From NCBI GenBank assembly GCA_948678575.1, contig CAPPGO010000013.1, positions 1 through 46,525 of the forward strand: 46,525 bases of DNA. Direction: 5' to 3'. Every line of letters begins with the position of its first letter. The first letter of the stretch is position 1. Shown piece by piece: positions 1 through 8,861 of the stretch. The notes under the pieces were generated by a model. The model ran no database searches. It was not told where the DNA came from and was given only the letters and a program-made list of their open reading frames with translations. This DNA is from an uncultured Clostridia bacterium (lineage in GTDB: Bacteria; Bacillota; Clostridia; TANB77; CAG-508). Position numbers and translations under genes: made by a program.

Positions 1-1130
1 TTTGATGAATTAATCATTTCACCAGTTCCTAATTGTCCCTTTTCATTATAGCCACTAGCATATAGTTCGTTTTCTGTCGTTAATACAAATGTTGAGTTAT
101 TTACAGAAAAAACTTTTTCTACCTTTTTTTCATCTATATTTAATTTTACTGGTTCTCTTCCTGTATATTCTATTTGTTGCTCCTGCGTTAATCCTAATCT
201 ATTTGAATCGTTTGAACCCCAAGCCCATAAATCATTGTTATTATCTATTACAAAAATAATATTATTTCCTACTATAATTTCTTTGTAACTTCCAATTTGT
301 GTTGGAATAGTTAATTCTGACCATACATATGAATTTATATTTTCCATTTCAGATTCTGATGTTCCCAATAAAGTTCCTTTTAATCCCTTACCATATAAAT
401 CTCCATTATTATATAATTTATATACATTATTATTAGTTTGATCTGATATTATTTCAAATCCATATTCATGCTCTTTATTTCCTGCTAACTTATCGTCTGT
501 ACCTGTTCCACTTACTTCTGATTCTGCAAATATTGGTGCATTTAAAGTCCCACTCATTACCGCTGTTGCCATATTTGAACTATAACAACTTACTCCTTTT
601 AGTTTTACTCCTGCCATTGAATATATCATTCCTGTTGCTGCATCTATTACATAAGTTTTGTCACTTTCTATTCCTAATACTTCATTGTTTAAGTAAAATA
701 AATCTTGCACTCCTGCTGGATAATACATCAATTCACTTTCAAAATTAGTATTAAAAATATCAGCTGAACTTAAAACACTTGTTATTGGGGCTGTTTCAGT
801 CATACTCCATATTCTATAATATCCTACTTCTCCTGCTAATCTCTCTGTTTTTGTTAAGTCACTTACTTTGCAAAGTCCATTGGCTGGTATTGCTTTGGTC
901 TCTTCTCCCATTTGTCCTATTGCTTCTCCTGCTTTCCACATTTGCACTACTTCTTCTACTGCCGTCATTTCACTTAGAAATGTTGAATATTGTGTTCTAC
1001 TTAAAATACCATCATCTCCAACAATAGCATTTATTGAAACACCAGCTAAAATAAGCATTACTATTATTGAAATAACCAATGCTATTAATGTTATTCCATG
1101 ATTGCTTCGTCTGTTTCTTCTACTTTCCAT
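1..1130 (-). CDS. Pilin-like N-terminus fused to RCC1-type repeats, surface protein (partial, runs off left edge)
   Basis: About 376 residues are visible and the frame is open to position 1. The start ATG at 1130 is preceded by AGGAGG four bases upstream. Residues 4-11 are basic, then comes HGITLIALVISIIVMLILAG, a type IV prepilin-like signal: cleavage would follow Gly12 and be followed by a hydrophobic helix. The usual Glu at mature position 5 is Ala here, so classic pilus assembly is doubtful. Residues about 300-376 carry RCC1-like blades, seen as LWAWGSND and LYASGYNEKGQLGTG, which normally form a beta-propeller used for protein contacts. Such pilin-anchored ectodomains are common at clostridial cell surfaces. 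Secretion by a prepilin peptidase system is inference; no pilus gene is in the window. A leader with a small ORF, a terminator-like hairpin and a hairpin touching the ribosome-binding site precedes it. Confidence 0.75.
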   Translation of the reverse strand, partial: MESRRNRRSNHGITLIALVISIIVMLILAGVSINAIVGDDGILSRTQYSTFLSEMTAVEEVVQMWKAGEAIGQMGEETKAIPANGLCKVSDLTKTERLAGEVGYYRIWSMTETAPITSVLSSADIFNTNFESELMYYPAGVQDLFYLNNEVLGIESDKTYVIDAATGMIYSMAGVKLKGVSCYSSNMATAVMSGTLNAPIFAESEVSGTGTDDKLAGNKEHEYGFEIISDQTNNNVYKLYNNGDLYGKGLKGTLLGTSESEMENINSYVWSELTIPTQIGSYKEIIVGNNIIFVIDNNNDLWAWGSNDSNRLGLTQEQQIEYTGREPVKLNIDEKKVEKVFSVNNSTFVLTTENELYASGYNEKGQLGTGEMINSS

Positions 1131-1137
1131 TTTTCCT

Positions 1138-1176
1138 CCTTTTGTTTTTGCGTATTTTTCGTACTAAAACAAAAGG
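1138..1176 (-). promoter_or_regulatory. Hairpin abutting the ribosome-binding site of the pilin-like gene
   Basis: On the minus strand CCTTTTGTTTT and AAAACAAAAGG form an exact 11-bp inverted repeat around a short spacer. The 3' arm ends inside AGGAGG, so folding would partly hide the Shine-Dalgarno sequence of the gene starting at 1130. A regulatory role is inference. Confidence 0.4.
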
Positions 1177-1237
1177 GAGCATTTTAAAATTCAAACCCAT
1201 ATTTTATTTTTTATATAAGTGTATTTTTAAGAAACAC

Positions 1238-1271
1238 AAAAAGGTAAGACCCTATTTAGCCTTACCTTTAT
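1238..1271 (-). terminator. Terminator-like hairpin after the small ORF, before the pilin-like gene
   Basis: On the minus strand AAAGGTAAG pairs with CTTACCTTT over a 12-base loop and is followed by TTTTTG. It lies between the 35-codon ORF, whose stop falls in its loop, and the pilin-like gene. It could be a plain terminator or an attenuator. Confidence 0.55.
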
Positions 1272-1359
1272 ACATATCACAAACAGCACTCAAATTATTG
1301 CTAATTTTAGTGCGAAAAAATATAACTTTTAAACTCTTAGTTTTAAAAGCTTCTTTCAT
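1252..1359 (-). CDS. Small 35-residue ORF, possible leader peptide
   Basis: ATG at 1359 is preceded by GTGGAGG at a good distance and by a near-consensus promoter. The predicted peptide is 35 residues, strongly basic (nine Lys plus one Arg), with no membrane segment and no run of a single amino acid that would reveal a classic attenuation signal. The stop codon falls inside the loop of the following terminator-like hairpin, so a ribosome finishing this ORF would disturb that hairpin and could raise transcription of the downstream pilin-like gene. It may instead be an independent small protein. I do not recognise the family. Confidence 0.45.
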   Translation of the reverse strand: MKEAFKTKSLKVIFFRTKISNNLSAVCDMYKGKAK

Positions 1360-1397
1360 TCTATGTTTCCTCCACTTTTGTTTTTGTGTACATGAAA

Positions 1398-1426
1398 ATT
1401 ATATACATAATATATTTCTCTTTCAA
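1398..1426 (-). promoter_or_regulatory. Promoter for the small ORF and pilin-like gene
   Basis: Minus strand: TTGAAA (1421-1426), 17-base spacer, TATAAT (1398-1403). Transcription would start near 1391, at the first bases of a GTACACAAAAACAAAAG motif that recurs upstream of two other genes in this window. Confidence 0.65.
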
Positions 1427-1514
1427 TACCTATTTATATTTGTAATAAAAATGTAATCTTAATATTAATATTTTTACACTTATTTTTCACACAATGGGCA
1501 CAAAACTCATATAT

Positions 1515-1520
1515 TATAAT
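1515..1520 (+). promoter_or_regulatory. Candidate -10 element for glmS
   Basis: TATAAT lies about 54 bases upstream of the ribozyme cleavage site. No convincing -35 is seen at the right distance, so this is a weak call. Confidence 0.35.
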
Positions 1521-1559
1521 AGAAATGTAGTTAAATTTTGAAAAAATAAACATGAAAGG

Positions 1560-1735
1560 AGTATAATGTTTTAGCGCCTGGACACAGTAATTACTGTGTT
1601 GACGAGGAGAAACTTATCGAAAGATTCGGCGGATGGTTTCACGGCACCAAGTTGCTGTCGTATAACATATTATTAAAAAGTAATAGTGATATTATAACAG
1701 AGATAATATGAAGTAACTCAAATTTAACCTACATA
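1560..1735 (+). ncRNA. glmS ribozyme (GlcN6P-activated self-cleaving riboswitch)
   Basis: The segment directly precedes glmS and carries the ribozyme core in order: AGCGCC at 1573-1578, a P1 stem-loop formed by ACACAGTAATTACTGTGT, then GACGAGGA, TTATCGAAA and TTCGGCGGATG. Self-cleavage is expected between A1573 and G1574. In this class glucosamine-6-phosphate acts as coenzyme for cleavage and the mRNA is then degraded, giving feedback control of amino-sugar synthesis. The 3' half (P3-P4) is less conserved, so the right boundary is approximate. Confidence 0.93.
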
Positions 1736-1760
1736 AATTTTTCTTTAAGGAGATTAAAAT

Positions 1761-3599
1761 ATGTGTGGAATAGTTGGATATATAGGTACTAAAAAAGCAA
1801 AACCTATACTTATTAATGGGCTTTTACGCCTTGAATATCGTGGTTACGATTCAGCAGGAATCGCAACTATTGAAAAAAATGAAATTAAAAATATAAAAAA
1901 TAAAGGTCGTGTAAATGACTTGCTTAAAGTTGATGGAATTAATTCATTAGAAGGAACAATTGGAATTGGTCATACTCGTTGGGCAACACATGGAAAGCCA
2001 TCAAGCACTAATTCTCATCCTCATATGGATAACTCAAATACATTTGCTGTTGTTCATAATGGAATAATTGAAAATTATGCAGAACTTAGAAAAGATTTAG
2101 TAGAAAAAGGTTATAAGTTTTTATCTGAAACAGATACAGAAGTTATACCTAACTTAATTCACTATCACTATTCAAAAAGTAAAAAAAATGGTGAACTTAA
2201 ATTTTTAGGAGCAATAAATGAAACTTGTAAAGCACTAAAAGGAAGCTTTGCTCTTGAAATTATTTGTTCTGAATTTCCAGATTCAATGGTAGTTGTTAGA
2301 AAAGACAGTCCATTAGTTATTGGAACAAGCAAAACTGAACATTATATCAGTTCTGATATTCCAGCAATACTTTCTTTTACAAAAGATTTCTATCTTTTAA
2401 ATGATTTAGAATTTGCTCTACTTTCTCGTGAAAATATCAAATTCTATGATAATAATTTAAAAGAAATTCATAAAACAGCTATTAGCATCGAGTGGAATGC
2501 TACTGCTGCTGAAAAAGATGGATTTGATGATTTTATGTTAAAAGAAATTTATGAACAGCCAAAATCTATCAGAGAAACTATTGGTTCTCATATTGTTAAA
2601 GATGGAAAATGTATTATAGATGGATTAGATTTATCTAAGGACTATTTAAAAACCATAAATAAAATATTCATAGTAGCTTGTGGAACTGCAATGCATGCAG
2701 GTCTTGCTTGTAAAAATGTATTAGAACAAATTTGTGAAATATCTACCGAAGTTGATATTGCTTCTGAATTTAGATATAGAAATCCTCTTATTAATAAAAA
2801 TACTTTATGTATTTTTATTAGTCAATCAGGAGAAACAGCTGACACAATTGCAGCTTTAAAACTTGCTAAACAAAAAGGCTCAAAAACAATTGCTATATCA
2901 AATGTAATTGGAAGTTCTATTTCTCGTGAAGCTGATTATACTATCTATACTCATGCAGGACCAGAAATAGCTGTTGCTTCAACAAAAGCATATACAGCAC
3001 AAATTATGTTATTAGATATTTTAGCACTTTATTTAGCTGAAACATTAGAAATCAACTTGGATAAAGTTAAAGCAATGAAAAAAGAACTTTTAGAAGTACC
3101 AGCAAAAGTTGAAAAATGCTTAGCTCTTTCTTCTGAAATTAAAGAATTTGCAAATAAAGTTTACAAAGAAAAAGATATATTTTTCTTAGGTCGTGGAATT
3201 GATTATTCTTCTTCATTAGAAGCGTCTTTAAAATTAAAAGAAATTTCATATATTCACTCAGATGCTTATGCCGCTGGTGAATTAAAACATGGACCAATTG
3301 CTTTAATTGAAAATGGAATAACTGTTGTAGGAATTTTAACAGTACCTCATCTTGTTGAAAAAACTGTTAGCAATATACAAGAAGTTATAACTCGTGGAGC
3401 AAAAACTTTAATTGTAACAAATCAAGATTTAGGAGACAAAACTTTTGATAAAGTTATTCGTATTCCAGAAGCTTCTGAATATGTCTCTCCTATACTTTCA
3501 ATAATACCTACGCAACTTTTTGCATATTACATTTCCAAAGAAAAAGGTTTAGATGTTGATAAACCTAGAAACCTTGCAAAATCTGTTACAGTAGAATAA
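1761..3599 (+). CDS. glmS: Glutamine--fructose-6-phosphate aminotransferase (isomerizing)
   Basis: GlmS makes glucosamine-6-phosphate from fructose-6-phosphate and glutamine, the first committed step to UDP-GlcNAc for peptidoglycan. The protein is 612 residues, normal for the family. It starts MCGIVGYIG: after Met removal Cys becomes the N-terminal nucleophile of the class II glutaminase domain (about 1-220, with GHTRWATHG and HNGIIENY). Two SIS domains follow, with CGTAMHAG, SQSGETADT and STKAYTAQ, and the C-terminus DKPRNLAKSVTVE is canonical. AAGGAG precedes the ATG. It stands alone between its ribozyme and a shared terminator, so product feedback through the ribozyme is its evident control. 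Confidence 0.97.
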   Translation: MCGIVGYIGTKKAKPILINGLLRLEYRGYDSAGIATIEKNEIKNIKNKGRVNDLLKVDGINSLEGTIGIGHTRWATHGKPSSTNSHPHMDNSNTFAVVHNGIIENYAELRKDLVEKGYKFLSETDTEVIPNLIHYHYSKSKKNGELKFLGAINETCKALKGSFALEIICSEFPDSMVVVRKDSPLVIGTSKTEHYISSDIPAILSFTKDFYLLNDLEFALLSRENIKFYDNNLKEIHKTAISIEWNATAAEKDGFDDFMLKEIYEQPKSIRETIGSHIVKDGKCIIDGLDLSKDYLKTINKIFIVACGTAMHAGLACKNVLEQICEISTEVDIASEFRYRNPLINKNTLCIFISQSGETADTIAALKLAKQKGSKTIAISNVIGSSISREADYTIYTHAGPEIAVASTKAYTAQIMLLDILALYLAETLEINLDKVKAMKKELLEVPAKVEKCLALSSEIKEFANKVYKEKDIFFLGRGIDYSSSLEASLKLKEISYIHSDAYAAGELKHGPIALIENGITVVGILTVPHLVEKTVSNIQEVITRGAKTLIVTNQDLGDKTFDKVIRIPEASEYVSPILSIIPTQLFAYYISKEKGLDVDKPRNLAKSVTVE

Positions 3600-3620
3600 A
3601 AAATAAATAAACAAAAAACG

Positions 3621-3650
3621 AAACTGCGCCGGGAAATCCCAGCGCAGTTT
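3621..3650 (-). terminator. Bidirectional terminator between glmS and the GH13 gene
   Basis: AAACTGCGC and GCGCAGTTT form a strong stem with an inner GGG/CCC pair. The minus-strand side is followed by a T-rich tail (CGTTTTTTG), serving the GH13 gene; the plus-strand side has only short T runs. The stem is far richer in GC than the neighbourhood. Confidence 0.8.
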
Positions 3651-3677
3651 CTGCTTTGTAATATGAAATTTTTAAAA

Positions 3678-5531
3678 TTAAATGAAATCCAATGCAATCG
3701 CGCTACGCGGCGGTACAAAACCATCTTCTGCAATTTCAGCCGTCTTAAAAACAGGGTTACGAAACATAATGTTAACATTCCACGGTTCACTCGTTTGGTT
3801 GGTCAAGCATAAAATATTTTTCCATTTATATGCAAGATGTCCATCAGCACCATAAACCAATTTAAAATTATCAACATCCGCAAATGTCTGCCTATACTCA
3901 CTACGGAAACTGCCAATACTTTGATAAAATTCCATTCGTTTCGTATCAATATTTTTCCAGGGTAATGGTTTCCTATTAAAAGGATCTTTATATCCCCATA
4001 CACCCATATCATCACCAGCAAAAATCGCAGGAATTCCCGGTAAAGTATATTGTAGGAACACTGCCAACTTTTGCAACTCGTATGATAATTCAAGCTTATC
4101 TGGCGGTAAGAAATCATGATTAGCTTCCCACTCACGAAATTTGTAAGTGTTAAACTCACCGTTTTCCCACCAATAGCCATGCTTATCAATGTCCCAAAAA
4201 TTCAAGACACCACAATTCTCACGAGTCACCTCGTATTTCTTCATAAACTCTCCCACCAAATTAGTTACAAGTCTTGGTGTATCATGAGAGCTCATAAAAA
4301 TCGGTGAAACGGCTAATGCCTGTTTTGGATACAGTTTGCATACTTTTCTGAGTATATATTTAAAAATTTCAGTATTTCCTGCAACTGCATACCAGAGTAT
4401 GGCATTGCCAAGACGGTAATTCATTACACCATCTAGCTCATCACCATTTAAGAAGCCTCTGCCTCTATCAAAAGCAAAATCCCATACTTCGCCAATCATA
4501 TACTTAATTCCATACTTAATCCGCAATCTGTTTGCTTCACGCAAAACAAAATCAGGCATATAATCGGCTACATCAAGTCGTACCCCATCGCACTTTTTTG
4601 CACACTTTGCGAAAATTCTTTCAAGCAATGCAAAATACAATGGCGACTCTTTGTTAAATTCAGGTAAAGTGATATAATTCATCCACCCCTTTACTTTGCC
4701 TGTTACTTCATCCCTGTAATACATTTCTGGATGTTTCGTAAGCAGTACATTATTGATACCTGAATGGTTTAATACTAAATCCAAAACCAACAAAATACCA
4801 ACCTGGTTCAGCTTGTCATGCAAGCTTTCTAACAACGCCCAATTTCCTATCATTCTATCTATTTCATCGTAATCATCTGTATCATACCGATGTGTAGACG
4901 AACTTTGGAATACGGGTGTCAAATATACTATGCTCACATGCAATGAACGCAAATAATCAATTTTGTCAATAATGCCTTGGATATTTCCGCCATAAAATTG
5001 ATTATTGTGATACTCTCCTTCACTGTCTGGTTTCCAAGCCACTGGCGTGTCCCATGGTACAGTTTTAGATTTCTCGTTTTCCGCCAAATCTTTGGTATCA
5101 AAAGTATCAACATATATCTGACACATAGTGCCACCTTTCGGTTCATCAGGAGTTTCGAAATTTGCATTGTACACAAATAACTCCCAATAATAACCATCTT
5201 TGCTCAAAATGCCTTGCTCATTGTCAGGATCAGAAGTAATTATAGTTTCTTGACCATTGAGTGAAATTCTGAAACAGAAAGTCCGATAGCCTGCCTCATA
5301 AAACTTCATTGAACCGGTGAAAACACTGTATTCACCCATCGAATTATCTTTTTTATCATAACACATGTTCAGCTCTGCTTCTCCACCTGTTTCTTCTCCA
5401 TAACGATTAAGCAACAGCTTCACATTTTCGACAAATCCTAAATCATCTGGCATCCGAAGGGATACTTTTAACTTAGAACCTGTTGCTAATGATGCTTGAT
5501 AACTCACTTGAATTCTTCCATCACATAGCAT
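3678..5531 (-). CDS. GH13 family alpha-glucan hydrolase (neopullulanase / maltogenic-amylase type)
   Basis: The 617-residue protein has an N-terminal beta-rich region (about 1-140) of the kind that precedes the barrel in neopullulanase-type enzymes. The GH13 barrel motifs follow in order: DLVLNHSG (near 252), GVRLDVADY (near 318, nucleophile Asp), GEVWD (near 346, acid/base Glu) and SSHDTPR (near 416, third Asp). All catalytic residues are present. There is no signal peptide, so it probably acts inside the cell on maltodextrin or cyclodextrin; the exact linkage cannot be read. AAGGAGG precedes the ATG. It is a single-gene unit with its own promoter and GC-rich terminator, and its GC content is visibly above that of glmS and the membrane genes beside it, suggesting acquisition. 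Confidence 0.9.
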   Translation of the reverse strand: MLCDGRIQVSYQASLATGSKLKVSLRMPDDLGFVENVKLLLNRYGEETGGEAELNMCYDKKDNSMGEYSVFTGSMKFYEAGYRTFCFRISLNGQETIITSDPDNEQGILSKDGYYWELFVYNANFETPDEPKGGTMCQIYVDTFDTKDLAENEKSKTVPWDTPVAWKPDSEGEYHNNQFYGGNIQGIIDKIDYLRSLHVSIVYLTPVFQSSSTHRYDTDDYDEIDRMIGNWALLESLHDKLNQVGILLVLDLVLNHSGINNVLLTKHPEMYYRDEVTGKVKGWMNYITLPEFNKESPLYFALLERIFAKCAKKCDGVRLDVADYMPDFVLREANRLRIKYGIKYMIGEVWDFAFDRGRGFLNGDELDGVMNYRLGNAILWYAVAGNTEIFKYILRKVCKLYPKQALAVSPIFMSSHDTPRLVTNLVGEFMKKYEVTRENCGVLNFWDIDKHGYWWENGEFNTYKFREWEANHDFLPPDKLELSYELQKLAVFLQYTLPGIPAIFAGDDMGVWGYKDPFNRKPLPWKNIDTKRMEFYQSIGSFRSEYRQTFADVDNFKLVYGADGHLAYKWKNILCLTNQTSEPWNVNIMFRNPVFKTAEIAEDGFVPPRSAIALDFI

Positions 5532-5602
5532 TAATAGCCCTCCTTTTAATTAAAAGCTTAGTTTTATTTGGTTACCTGTGAACAAAGTCCACATTTACTA
5601 TT

Positions 5603-5631
5603 AATTTATTATCTTTTTGCCCATTTGTCAA
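5603..5631 (-). promoter_or_regulatory. Promoter of the GH13 gene
   Basis: Minus strand: consensus TTGACA (5626-5631), 17-base spacer, TAAATT (5603-5608). It lies just past the terminator of the upstream operon. I found no good catabolite-repression (cre) palindrome. Confidence 0.6.
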
Positions 5632-5642
5632 TATAAAAGTCG

Positions 5643-5673
5643 AAAAATAACAGTGAACTTTTTGTGTCCACTG
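5643..5673 (-). terminator. Terminator of the trpS-obgE-membrane protein operon
   Basis: CAGTGGAC pairs with GTTCACTG over a seven-base loop and is followed by TTATTTTT. The stem begins at the base after the TAG stop of the preceding gene. Confidence 0.8.
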
Positions 5674-7224
5674 CTATCTTTTCTTTTCCTCTATATAATT
5701 ACAAATTTCACATATTCCAAAAGCCATAAATGGAATTAAAATATAATAATATTGTATTACATATATTGCCTTCGTTTCCCATATAAGATGAAATACAAAA
5801 CCACCTATTACAATTATTGGTATTAATAAAAATTTTAAATCCTCTTCTTTTCTAAATTTATAAATACCAATTCCAGCTGAAACGAAAAATAGTATTTGAA
5901 ATGCATCTAATATTCTTTCTACCACATTAAATCCTGTTCCACACAATATACTCTCTATAAATGGTCTTTCTTCAACATATTCTTTGTATTCCTCATCTTG
6001 ATCTAATTGCTTTCCAGGTGTTGAACACCATAAAACTTGAAATGTTGGATTAAGCCATGTTGTTTCTAATTTTTCTCCAAAATATTTTAGAGTATATATT
6101 GGATGTTGCACTAAGTATGAAAGTCTATCTAACAATAATGGTTTAGTGATTTCTGCTGATTCTTCTTTATCAAATCCACTTTCATTATAAATAACTTCTA
6201 CATCACCAGTGTACCAACCTGGTGGATATACTCCTCCTGGTGCAATTCCCATATAAATATATGAAATCATTGGCACACCTGTATTTAAAGAATAATTAGT
6301 ATTATGTTCAAAAATACTATATATAGATGTCTTCATTATGAAAACAACAAGCATAATTCCAATAATTCCTAAAATATATTTTATATTACTATTTTTCATT
6401 ATATCAAAAACTAAAACAAATATTATCCCCAACATAAAAATTTGATAATTACTTTTTAATAAATATGCAATTCCAAGTGATATAGAAATTATAACTAAAT
6501 TATACATTTTTCTTTTATTTAAAAATTTAATTGTAAATAAAACAGCTATTAGTGCAAACATAAGTCCAGGAACATTTCCATATATATGAACATCAAAAAA
6601 TGTCCAAAATAGCACTGAGAACAATGCAATTAATAGTAATGACATTTTTTGTACCTTTTCTTCTTTAAATAATTCTTTACATATAAAATAAAGTACAATT
6701 CCATTAATAGCAGAATATATAACATTAAGATTCTGCAAAATAAGCATATTGCTTCTTAAATTAAATATCTTATAAATTACCATTACATAAATAATATAAC
6801 CTAATTGATGAGGATATCTATTTAAGTATTCACCTGGTCTTAAAACCAAATCGCCAGTTTTATTCAACAAATTATCTGCACTATATACCATTAGTAATTG
6901 GTCATTTGCTGGCATAAATTTCATATAATTTACCCAAGCAAATCCCAATATTAAAGAAATGATTATAGAAATTGCAAAAATTATCTTTCTATTAATTTTA
7001 TCCGATATTTTATAAAATCCATATAACGCACTAAAACATATACATACATTAATTAAATTAAATAAAATATTATCTATTTTAGTAAAACAAATTTCAGTAA
7101 CATCATTTAATTTTATTTTAAAACTCACTGTAATAATAAATGCTAGAATTCCTATAATAAAGCATATTATAGCTACTGCATATTTTATTATTTCAGATAA
7201 TTTTTTTTGTAGATTATTTAACAT
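5674..7224 (-). CDS. Polytopic membrane protein, GT-C-type glycosyltransferase-like
   Basis: The 516-residue protein has about eleven hydrophobic helices. After the first helices comes a loop with NDQLLMVYSADNLL and NRYPHQLGYIIYVM, the layout of lipid-linked sugar transferases of the GT-C fold (PMT/ArnT-like), where an acidic residue in the first external loop is catalytic. A substrate cannot be named; cell-wall polymer or surface-glycan decoration is the likely role. Its start overlaps the end of the upstream PTPS-related gene by 11 bases, so the two are probably translationally coupled. It ends the operon. Confidence 0.65.
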   Translation of the reverse strand: MLNNLQKKLSEIIKYAVAIICFIIGILAFIITVSFKIKLNDVTEICFTKIDNILFNLINVCICFSALYGFYKISDKINRKIIFAISIIISLILGFAWVNYMKFMPANDQLLMVYSADNLLNKTGDLVLRPGEYLNRYPHQLGYIIYVMVIYKIFNLRSNMLILQNLNVIYSAINGIVLYFICKELFKEEKVQKMSLLLIALFSVLFWTFFDVHIYGNVPGLMFALIAVLFTIKFLNKRKMYNLVIISISLGIAYLLKSNYQIFMLGIIFVLVFDIMKNSNIKYILGIIGIMLVVFIMKTSIYSIFEHNTNYSLNTGVPMISYIYMGIAPGGVYPPGWYTGDVEVIYNESGFDKEESAEITKPLLLDRLSYLVQHPIYTLKYFGEKLETTWLNPTFQVLWCSTPGKQLDQDEEYKEYVEERPFIESILCGTGFNVVERILDAFQILFFVSAGIGIYKFRKEEDLKFLLIPIIVIGGFVFHLIWETKAIYVIQYYYILIPFMAFGICEICNYIEEKKR

Positions 7225-8849
7225 TTGTATTTTTTTCCTTTTTTGTTGTGTATATTACATATCCTGTAAGTCCTGTTATAGAAATTATTTTTATAATTAC
7301 ACTTATTATTTGAGCTGGTGTATTTTTATATTCTACTATAACATTTCCTGTAACTCTTTCTGGATTTGAAATTAAAACTTGTGCTGTATCTTCATCTTTT
7401 CTTAAATCCAATTCAATTTCTTCACCAGTAGTTGTAATTATTTTTGCCACATAGCCTTTATAATAAGTAATCGGTACATGAATGTTAAAATCATGTTCTG
7501 TATCTTCATACTTAAATTCTATTCTATTACCTATTTGAACATAATCCATTTTCTCTTTTGGAGTTTCCATATTGTATAAATACATTGTTTTATATTCAAA
7601 ATTTACTGGTAAATATTCTTCTGCACCAACCTGTGAACGCTTAATAATTTGATCACCTGGTAGTCCAGAAACATTAGGATTAACATTATACAATTGTTTG
7701 CTAACCATAAATACAAAAATTATCATTAAAATATATTTTGCATCTCTTGTTTCAAATACCTCTGACACAACATACCCTATTACAAAACTCATAAATAGAG
7801 TTGTTAACATACTAAATCTAAATGGAAATTGTATAATTTGTAAAAACGCCATATTGTTCCAAGGCATTAATTGTGTTGACAAAATTAAACTTATAATGCC
7901 TAATATAAAACATTGTATAATAAATGGATTTTCTTTATAATTTAATTTTTTACATTTAAAAATTAATAATGGTATAAATAGTATAAATAATCCTTTACTA
8001 AATTTTTCTCCAAATCCTTCTAAGTCTTCTCCTAATAATTCTTGCAAACTTGATGCATGATCATATAAATAAAATGAATTATCATACACATCCATTTTAA
8101 AATCATCACTTCGTTTTTGTTCAAAGTATGGAATTGCATACGCTACTGCAAATATTACTGATATAGTTCCTGCAATAAATAAACTTTTTAGTCTCTTCTT
8201 ATCTGCAAAAATTCTTTTTACATTCATTATACATATAAGCATTATACATATAAGTATTAATGCTGATGAAATTATATGGCTATTTATTAATCCCCATATT
8301 CCAAAACATATCAACCACCATTTTTTATTATCGCCTATTATTATTTCATATAATCCAGCTAATACTAATGGTAAAAATGCAAAAGCAATAATTTCACCCA
8401 ATGCTGCTCTTACAAATATATCTCCTAATCTATATGTTGCCATTACATACATTAAAGTAGTAATCCAAGCTTTTTCTTTGCTTTTAAAAATATGCTTAGC
8501 ACTATAATAAGTAATAAGAGTTGTTGCAAAATTTATTATTATTATAAAAATTGTATATGTTGTAAATATTTCAACACCACATATCAACAACAGTGCTGGA
8601 ATATACAAAAACAATTCTGGATAAAAAATTGAATTTGCATAACCGGCAACCTTTTAATAAACCTGAATGTATTGCAATTGGAAAATTACCCAATTTTATT
8701 TCCTCAGCAATACTAGCAAATCTACTAATATGATAAGAAATATCATCTCCATCAATACTTGTTGTTTGTAAATATGGAATACATATAAAAATTGATATTG
8801 CTAATGCTATAATTATTACTTTTATATTTTCTTTTAACTTTTCCTTCAT
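7214..8849 (-). pseudogene. PTPS-related (PF10131-like) polytopic membrane protein, interrupted by a +1 frameshift
   Basis: Two reading frames together form one protein. The 5' part starts at 8849 (MKEKLKEN) and carries IDGDDISYHISRFASIAEE and HSGLLKG; the 3' part reads YANSIFYPELFLYIPALL and continues to 7214 with many membrane helices. The total length, 1636 bases, is one more than a multiple of three. The break lies near 8641-8652, where GGTTGCCGGTTAT stands in place of a four-codon stretch reading G-Y-G-Y. Removing one base restores about 544 residues. Members of this family are predicted integral membrane proteins of envelope glycan metabolism. It may be a true recent mutation or a sequencing error, because the rest of the frame is intact. 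Confidence 0.8.
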
Positions 8850-8861
8850 TCATCTTCTCCA

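Noticed and set aside
533..1456. Plus-strand reading frames rich in Leu and Phe across the left edge
   Set aside because: They are antisense shadows of the minus-strand pilin-like gene and its leader; no ribosome-binding sites, low-complexity translations.
5532..5602. Catabolite-repression (cre) site before the GH13 gene
   Set aside because: No 14-base palindrome of the TGnAAnCGnTnnCA type was found.
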